Of a stretch of DNA of 64,000 nt, positions 56,951 through 64,000 are shown one piece after another (position 1 is the first letter of the stretch; each line of letters starts with the position of its first letter). The position numbers and the translations under genes were made by a program. Under the pieces are notes generated by a model. The model was not told the origin of the DNA. It did not search any database and worked only from the letters and a program-made list of their open reading frames with translations. This stretch comes from Alisma plantago-aquatica (lineage: Eukaryota > Streptophyta > Magnoliopsida > Alismatales > Alismataceae): assembly GCA_963693085.1 (NCBI GenBank), contig OY856409.1, positions 240,255,058 to 240,319,057 of the forward strand, read 5' to 3'.

Positions 56951-58773
56951 GGAATAGTGATGTTATTTTTGTATTGCATAATGTTGATATGTAATTGATA
57001 CGGTTGTTATCAAGTATACTAACCATGCAGGTATCATGAGATGATGAGCATAACCAGGTATGAGCTATGATGTTAATGGGCCTTGTGAGCCATTATTTTA
57101 TTTGTTGCCTAGTGAGAGGTGATAAGAAGTTGAATATGCCTGGTGAACTATGTGAGATGATTGTGTAACAAGTATCATGAATACCTGGGTCAGATGACCT
57201 AGACGTAATAGTTACCTGATAAGGGTAACCATGTTCAGTGATGAACTAAGGGTTTGAATAACCAGATCCAGTAAACATGATGACGGTATTGTTGAGGGAT
57301 GAGAATTCCCAGTAATGAGATAAGGGATTGAGATCCCAATATTTTATAAAGTTTTGAAAAGCACTTGATAGAAGTATTACATGTTTCTTGTAGCATTGGT
57401 CATAATAATTCTTGTTTGAAAACTTGACTGATGCTATAAGAATATGGTAATGTACTTAAATAATCAAGTGGAATCTTATCATGTAGAGTCCTGGACATAG
57501 ATCCATCATTGTCAGTAGTTGGTGATGGTGAAATAGGTTTTCCTATGGGAACTCCTGGAATGCATATTTTTGAATATGTGGGGGTAATGGGTGAATATAT
57601 CCTTACACCTCATAGGAATGATTGTGGGACATATCATATGCACAGGAATGGTTATGGACCATATCTCAACAAGAGTATGGCTATGGGCCATCACTCCACA
57701 ATACGAGGCATTGGTTATGGGCCATATCCTAAAGAGAGTATATGCTACGGGCTATAACTCTATAGAGAAGTTGTCAGTATACCCTGGAAAGCTATTTTAG
57801 CAAGAGACACGAGATGTCCTGCATGTGGTCTCGCACTGACCGAGACAGATGAGGTGATGGAGTTCGGCTCTTTCATTGACCTTGTATGGCACCGATGCTT
57901 ACGTAATCATGGTCGGTTGGAGCATGAACGGTATACTTCATCTCCTCAGGGAATAAGTGTGAATGAAAAAATGTAATCAGCCGTGTAGCATATTTGCTTA
58001 AGGATGAAACACGGAAATCATTGGTTGATGTTACACTTCTTATTGTATCCTAAATGGTTAGATATTATACATGTTCTTCATATTCCTTAGTAACTAGATG
58101 ATTTACTACTTTATCATACATAGCTGTAATGCTTTATAAGATGAAATTGCTCTATTATGCTTAAATAGTGATTTATCTTATTCATAGATAATAAAGAGTC
58201 CTCTGCTCAGTTTATCACTATTTATCTGTAATAATAATGTTTTTGGTGGAGAGTTATATCTCTCGCTAGGACAATTTCAATTGTCTCACCCCCATGGGAT
58301 CCAACCTTTTTAGGTGGACGAGGACGAGGAGGTTGAAACCATACAGTAGGGGAAGGACAGCAGCATCAGGGACAGCAGTAACATCTCAGGTGGAGATACT
58401 GACTGTTGTGTCTTGTAGATAAGAGTCATATGCGTCGTCTTTGTACTCTCACGTCCTTGGAATCAGTAGTTAGTACATTAATGATCGAGCTGAGATTTTG
58501 GCATTGAATGCCTCGAGGTTTTATGTTGATTTTGTGTAGATTTAACAGAGCAACTATTGTATGTAATCCTCGAGAAGAGAAGGTACATGGTATGTACTTT
58601 GTGAACCAGAATGTATATAATATTTTGGTTCTTGTTATAAGAGTTTCCTAGAAATGGATCTCTTTGTAAATGGTTTTAATTTTTAGTGATTTTCAGTAAT
58701 CCGCTGCTAATGTTTTCTTCCACAATTAATTATGCAGTGATAGTCTGATTTATTTTCGGATTGTCACAAGTTT

Positions 58774-59392
58774 AAGGGGATCTTTAACAACCGTTTCATG
58801 CCCATATCTGCTAGGAAGGAGAAGAAGAAAGAGTTCAATAACCTCACCCAAGGAAACCTATCTATTACTGACTATGTTAGGGCCTTTAGACTCCTAAAGC
58901 GTCATGCTCGTAACCTTGATGAAGATGAAAAGATTGAACACTTCATAGATGGTCTTAACAAATAAATCAAAGTTTACCTTTGCACCACCACTCATCCTAC
59001 CTTTGAAGCTTCCATCAACAATTCCCTTACCCAAGAAAGAACCTTAGGGAAGAACAAAACACCAAGCTTAGGATACCTAGGTTTAACCGATGCATCCATC
59101 ACCAAGGGCAAGGAGAAAGAGAAGGATAGGAAGAAGCCTAATAGCCATGGCATGGGTAGAGGAGGAGGAAATCACCATAGAGGTCGATCATACCGAGAAG
59201 GACCAACCAGGGGAGGCCAAGGCTGAGGTGGGCCACATCAAGGGTCGTCGGCAGAGACGAACAAATGCAAGATTTGTGAAGGGTTCCATTGGGGAAAATG
59301 CAAGTTTGAGAAGCCAATTTGTTTCTATTGTAAGAAGGAGGGACAAATGAAGTTCAACTGCCCAAGTCTGGTCTCGGGGGAACCTTAGGACC
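58774..59392 (+). pseudogene. gag of E0, second part
   Basis: It continues the capsid domain as KGIFNNRFMPISARKEKKKE, then LTQGNLSITDYVRAFRLLKR and EDEKIEHFIDGLNK, where a TAA (58963) interrupts. A Gly/Arg-rich stretch and two cysteine clusters follow: CKICEGFHWGKC near 59268 and CFYCKKEGQMKFNC near 59319. In the second, Gln stands where the knuckle's His is expected. A stop lies near 59225 and gag-like sequence ends near 59390. Pro-rich sequence leads to the protease. Confidence 0.9.
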
Positions 59393-59479
59393 ATCTTGAC
59401 CCATTACCTCAGCCGGGAGCTCCACCTACTCAGCCAACTGTCCCTATAGCTCAGGCTCAGCCAGAACATCGTCAGGGCT

Positions 59480-60250
59480 GAGTCTTTGCAATTGATGTTG
59501 AGGAAGCTAAGGCCAATGAAAACTGTCTGAATGAAGGTAATAATGTTAATAATTCTTTATTATAATAAATCATTAAAAACCATGATCTCATACAAAAATT
59601 ATAATGAAGGTATGACATGCCTCTGTGATCATCATGTTGTGGCCCTATTTGATTCAGGATCAACACATACCTTCATATCTAGAAATCTTGCTTCCATGAT
59701 CAAGTTAGAGAGTAATGATCTAGGTTATATCTTGGATGTGACAACTCCCAGTGGAAAAATTTATACCTCTCTTCAGAAAACCAAAATCTTGCCTTTTTCT
59801 TATGGTGGTCATCAATTTCATTCTAATTTCATTCTTCTTCATATGGAGGATTTTGACCTAATTTTGGGAATGGATTGGCTTTTTGCCAACTATGCCATGC
59901 TTGATTGTCGAGCCAAGAAAGTAACTACTTTTGCACCTAATTCTAAACCTCTGATAATACCAGGGAGAAAGGAAAGAAATCAAAACCTGATTATCTCTTC
60001 TCTTAAAGTCAGAACCTTGATAGCCAAAGGATGTAGAGCCTATCTTATAGTTGTGTCCATGTCTGATTCTAAGGTGAGACCTTTAGAGAGCTTGGATGTG
60101 GTGAGAGATTACCCGAACGTTTTTCCTGAGGAGCTTCTAGGGCTGCCTCCAGTTCATGAGATTGAATTCTATATTGAGTTAACACCGAGCTCCACACCAG
60201 TCTTGAAGGCACCTAATAGAATGGCACCTGTCGAGCTTGCAGAGCTCAAG
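59480..60250 (+). pseudogene. Protease of E0
   Basis: The open frame from 59531 carries the aspartic protease: VALFDSGSTHTFISRNLA (about 59639-59692) with the catalytic D-S-G intact, then FDLILGMDWLFANY near 59850. The linker to RT reads PNVFPEELLGLPPVHEIEFY near 60112. This is the only protease in the window with a canonical DSG. The domain would cut the Gag-Pol polyprotein inside the particle. Confidence 0.88.
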
Positions 60251-61450
60251 AAACAACTAGAGGAACTTCTTGATAAAGGCTTCATCTATCCTAGTACTTC
60301 TCCTTAGGGTGCTCCTATCCTTTTTGTTAAAAAGAAAGATGGGTCAATGCGAATGTGTATTGATTATCGCATGATCAACCAAGCCACCATTAAAAATAAA
60401 TATCCCCTCCCAAGAATTGATCACTTGTTTTACCAGCTTCGTACTGCCATTGTGTTCTCTAAGATTGACCTTAGATCAGGTTATCATCAATTATGAGTAA
60501 AAGATTGTGATATTCCAAAGACAACTTTCAGAACTAGATATGGACATTATGAATTTGTGGTGATGCCATTTGGCTTGACTAATGCTCCTAGAGTATTTAT
60601 GAATCTGATGAATACTATCTTCCAGCAATTTCTTGACAGCTTTGTTGTGGTCTTCATTGATGATATTCTTATATATTCAAATTCTATTGATCAACATTGT
60701 GAGCATCTCTAGAAAGTCCATGCTGTTTTGAGAGCCTAGAAATTGTATGCTAAATTATCCAAATGTGAGTTTTGGATTGACCAAGTCATGTTTCTTGGCC
60801 ATGTCATTTTGGGTGGGAAAATTTCTGTTGACCCTGCCAAAGTTCTAGCTGTCCTTGATTGGAAAGCCCCTACTAGTGCTTCTGAAATTCATAGCTTCCT
60901 TGGTCTAGCAGGCTATTACCGTCGTTTCATCCTTAATTTCAGCAAAATAGCCCTACCCATGACCAAACTTACCATAAAAGATGCCAAATTCATTTGGACT
61001 CCTGAGTGTGAAGCTAGTTTCCAAGAATTGAAATCCCTCTTGACTTCTGCTCCTGTTTTGACCCTACCTTCTGGGAATGATGGATTTGTAATATATTATG
61101 ATGCTTCTAAAATGGGTCTGGGTTGTGTCCTCATGCAATATGGTAAAGTTGTTTCCTATGCCTCTATACAATTGAAACCTAATGAGGTCAATTATCCAAC
61201 TCAAGATTTAAAATTAGCTGCGATTGTCTATGCTCTCAAAATCAGGAGACATTATATGTATGGTGCTACTTTTGATATATTCACAGACCATAAAAGTCTC
61301 AAATACCTCTTGACTCAGAAGGACCTCAATCTTCGACAGAGGAGATGGTTGGAGTATCTCTTAGATTATGATTTCACAATTGCATATCATCCAGGAAAGG
61401 CAATGTTGTAGCTGATGCTCTTAGTCGTAAGAAGTCAATTTGTGCATCAA
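60251..61450 (+). pseudogene. Reverse transcriptase and RNase H of E0 (broken)
   Basis: RT starts at PVELAELKKQLEELLDKGFI. TAG at 60305-60307 replaces the Trp of the family's SPWGAP motif. It continues with [31 protein letters not shown], a TGA near 60496, [17 protein letters not shown] and the catalytic FIDD at 60653-60664. Two more TAG stops lie near 60709 and 60737. RNase H in 60743-61411 shows [39 protein letters not shown] and [11 protein letters not shown] one-base loss just before 61405 shifts the frame within the closing VADALSRKK motif. Confidence 0.92.
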
Positions 61451-62959
61451 TGCATCTGGAACCTTCATCTTCTTGGTTGTATCAAGCAGAATTTGGCTGT
61501 ATTATTCTGGCAAATATCAACATTATTCCTATTCTTCTTTCTGAACTCTTGACGTCCCAAAAGAACAACCCTAGCTTGGAGGAGATGACATCACTCATGG
61601 CTAAGCCCCAGATGCATCTATCTGTTGGTATAGATGGTGGACTAAGGTACAAGCATAGTATGTGGGTACCTGAAGAGTCATAGATTAAGAAGTGTATTTT
61701 GCAAGAGGCACATGGGTCTAAATATTCCATACATCCTGGATCTACTAAGATGTACAAGGATCTGTAGAGACACTTTTGGTGGAGAAGTATGAAGAATGAT
61801 ATAGCTGAGTTTATCTCTAAGTGTCTCACATTCCAACAGATTAAGGCCGAGCACCAACATCCCGGTGGTCTATTGCAACCCTTACCAATTCCCGAATGGA
61901 AATGGGAAAATATCACCATGGATTTCGTGGTGGGACTACCCAAGACCAAGAAGGATTATGATGCGGTTTGGGGCATAATAGACTGGTTGATCAAGTCTTC
62001 ACATTTGTTACCTATGTGGACTACAACCAAGGTTCATGAGCTTGCTGAGTTGTATATTGAGGAGATTGTACGGCTGCACAGAGTACCAGTATCTATTATT
62101 TCAGATCGGGATCCCAAGTTCACATCACATCTATGGAAGCAAGTGCAAAATGAGTTGGGTACACAGTTGAATTTCAGCACATCATATCATCCCTACATTG
62201 ATGGCCAGTCAGAATGCAATATCCAAATCTTGGAATGTCTTCTTAGAGCTTGTGTTCTAGATTAGGGAGGATCTTGGGATTACTACCTTCCATTAGCAGA
62301 GTTCGCTTACAATAATAGCTATCATTCCAGTATTGATATGTCACCCTATGAAGCTCTCTACGGTAGGCCATGTAGATCCCCTCTCCATTGGGATGAAATT
62401 GGAGAAAGGAGAATGCTAAAGTCTTTAGGAATTGCAATTTTATGCTGATAATGTGTCTTTGATTAAGCAGAGGTTGAAACGGGCCCAGGATCGGCAGAAG
62501 TCATATGATGCTGCACACAGGTCTGACAGATAGTTTAAGGCTGGTGACTATGTTTTCTTAAAGATCAGACCCATATGTGCCATAGCAAAGAACAAAGGGA
62601 AGCTTAGTCCAAGATATGTGGGTCCTTTTGAAGTTCTGGAGCACATTGGTGAATGTGCTTATCATCTTGCTCTTCCTCCGCAGTACAACATGATGCATAA
62701 TGTCTTTTATGTATCCAATCTAAAGCAGTGTGTGAAGGATGATAGTCATGTGTTGAATCACGAGCCTCTCGAGTTGCAGCACAATCTCTCTTACCCAGAA
62801 CAACCTACAAAGATTCTCGACTCCAGGGTCAAAGAGCTCAGGAACAAGCAAATCCCGATGGTGAAGGTGTAGTGGAACCATCATGGTGCCGAAGATGCAA
62901 CCTGGGAGCTACGAGCAGATATGGAGCAACGTTTCCCTCACCTTTTCCAACAAGTTTAA
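61451..62959 (+). pseudogene. Integrase and chromodomain of E0 (broken)
   Basis: The zinc finger region reads HGSKYSIHPGSTKMYKDL with a stop at 61766 and CLTFQQ, where the CXXC has lost its second Cys. The catalytic core keeps D (MDFVVGLPKTK, near 61918), D (IISDRDPKF, near 62097) and E (GQSECNIQ, near 62205). A TAG near 62263 and frame damage near 62440 follow. The GPY/F module YVGPFEVLEHIGECAYHLAL lies at 62612-62670. The chromodomain reads ILDSRVKELRNKQIPMVKV, a TAG at 62870-62872, then GAEDATWELRADMEQRFP, ending near 62959. Confidence 0.92.
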
Positions 62960-62995
62960 TTTTGAGAACAAAATATTTTTAAGGTTAGTAGGATA

Positions 62996-64000
62996 TGATA
63001 AAGTGGTTTTTCTCTTTCCTTTATTACCTTGATTTCTTCACTTGAATCTAATTCAAAACCCTAATTCTACTAAAGATTAACTGACCACCCAAGATTGGAA
63101 TCTCGAGCACAAACTTTACCAACATGTGGGGTATGCTATGGTGAATCTATGGTCCAAATTTCATGTCATTTGGACATTCCTAGCTCGCTCAATGATTTTT
63201 TACAAGTTTTGGCTATAGTTTGATCAAATAATGTCACGATTTCGATTATTTACGCTATGTTTTTTATTTTGATCTCTGATCTCGCGGCGTTGACGTCAGT
63301 GATCCGCGGACCCTTCCTCCTGACCTCATCGGCGAGACCTCTCCTCCAACCACCGTTGAACCCAATTGGGAATTTGTGATTCACTCGCCCCCACTCCTAT
63401 TTAAGCACACTAACACCTTCTTCGACCTCCCTTTGACATTCCTCGATCTCCAATTCACCTGGAGAAAGCGCCACTCACCCCCGAGCCTGAGTTTTTCACC
63501 TCAGCACTGTCTGCCGCCGTCGAGCTACTGGGCAGGCTGTTCCCGACCACCTTGCCACCAATTTAACGCTCCCCAAGCTCCGAGGGACCTCCACCCACCT
63601 CAACGGTCCCTCAAACTGAAGCCCAATCACCTGCTACTCCCCCTCCAATCTCCCTCCACCGTGAGCTGTGCAGCTCATCGGTCATCTAGTCGACCCGACA
63701 TCTCCATAGGAGCCATGCCCTAGCGACTGGCCATCCATCTATGGGAAGCTCGCATGAAGCTAGCTCGACCTCCATCCACACATAAGAGATCCCCCTCCTC
63801 CGACACGGAGTTCAGCTCCCTTGTCTGCTGTGAACGTTGAGTAAGGAGAAGAGAGGGACCCGCTCGAGTCCAGTTGGACCACTGAGGTAAATCCACCTGA
63901 GCTGACTATTCTTCCTTCTTAGATTGTGTGATAAAAGCCTGACCGTTGCATCTAAGCATCCAACAGCCCACCTTTATTCCCTTCTCGTTATTAATCTTCG
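62996..64000 (+). repeat. 3' LTR of E0, cut by the window end
   Basis: It begins TGATAAAGTGG and follows the 5' LTR base for base apart from about 20 differences in 350 bp and a replaced segment near 63320-63365. From the 5' LTR length it should end about 1.5 kb beyond the window. Confidence 0.93.

Larger units (their letters stand above)
18044..58768 (+). mobile_element. Chromovirus A, inserted in the gag of E0
   Basis: TGTAACATCC at 18044 opens the 5' LTR and TTGTCACA closes the 3' LTR at 58768. Both flanks carry the 5-bp duplication AGTTT (18039-18043 and 58769-58773), and E0 gag is restored across it. Without the nested insertions the element is about 14.5 kb with LTRs of about 4.8 kb. 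It is interrupted in gag (23895-26543), pol (28155-42096) and the 3' LTR (45584-55284). A C-terminal chromodomain places it with the Tekay/Del chromoviruses; element B is a close relative. Confidence 0.95.
55285..58768 (+). repeat. 3' LTR of element A, second segment
   Basis: It resumes with GTTAGAGACCAAAC and aligns with 19458-22805. It carries a longer 50-bp array than the 5' LTR, the telo-box array, the GGTTATGGGCCATATCC-type repeats (57600-57740, giving the open but non-genic frame 57509-57757), and a poly(A) signal and hairpins to 58285. It ends TTGTCACA, followed by AGTTT. Confidence 0.95.
14582..64000 (+). mobile_element. Chromovirus E0, outermost element of the nest
   Basis: The 5' LTR begins TGATAAAGTGG at 14582, and the same sequence reappears at 62996 after the chromodomain, marking the 3' LTR, which runs off the window. 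Internal order is PBS - gag - protease - RT - RNase H - integrase - chromodomain, which is a Tekay/Del-type chromovirus. gag is interrupted by element A between 18043 and 58774 and resumes in frame. LTR differences by eye (about 20 over the first 350 bp) are the highest in the nest, as expected for the oldest member. Stops and one-base indels in pol show that the copy is dead. Confidence 0.9.

Noticed and set aside
57509..57757. A Gly/Tyr/His-rich small protein
   Set aside because: It is made by roughly 45-bp repeats inside the LTR of A; the 5' copy has stops in the same place.

Overview
This window is repetitive DNA from a large-genome flowering plant. I find no host gene. Nearly every base that can be assigned belongs to LTR retrotransposons nested inside one another: Ty3/gypsy chromoviruses with C-terminal chromodomains, Athila-like gypsy elements, a decayed Ty1/copia element and Cassandra-type TRIMs carrying 5S rRNA sequence. 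There is also a scrap of a LINE. Plant origin follows from the tRNA-iMet and tRNA-Asp primer sites, the plant-specific Cassandra, the telo-box motifs and the kilobase-sized LTRs.

Layout. (1) 1-6718: 3' part of an Athila-like element: RNase H tail, integrase, a spacer with AACGGT dyads, a broken env-like ORF and a probable LTR. (2) 6719-13650: a heavily mutated Ty1/copia element with gag, integrase, RT and RNase H remnants and a probable 3' LTR from 11481. (3) 13650-14520, minus strand: LINE ORF1 fragment. (4) 14582 to beyond the window end: chromovirus E0, which holds everything that follows.

The nest. E0 (5' LTR 14582-17094) is split in its gag by element A (18044-58768, target duplication AGTTT). 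Element A is itself split three times. Its gag zinc knuckle holds a composite of an antisense Cassandra and a probable solo LTR (23895-26543, duplication TGGGA). Its pol holds chromovirus B (28155-42096, duplication AAGTT, two LTRs of exactly 4555 bp). Its 3' LTR holds a Cassandra fragment broken by an antisense Athila-like structure (45584-55284). After A, E0 resumes in frame at 58774 and runs through protease, RT, integrase and chromodomain to its 3' LTR at 62996, cut by the window edge. By-eye LTR differences over the first few hundred bases fall in the nesting order E0 > A > B (about 6, 4 and 2 percent).

The most unusual object is at 45771-54928: three tandem 2.51-kb units of partial LTR, tRNA-Asp primer site and gag, in front of one full LTR. 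All three share one LTR/gag junction and one nonsense codon, which points to one deletion followed by LTR-mediated amplification. Also notable: palindromic AACGGT/ACCGTT arrays in three different element families, telo-box tandem arrays in both LTRs of A, and a conserved hairpin pair just after the poly(A) signal in the LTRs of A and B. All coding regions found are broken, so no element in the window looks autonomous.
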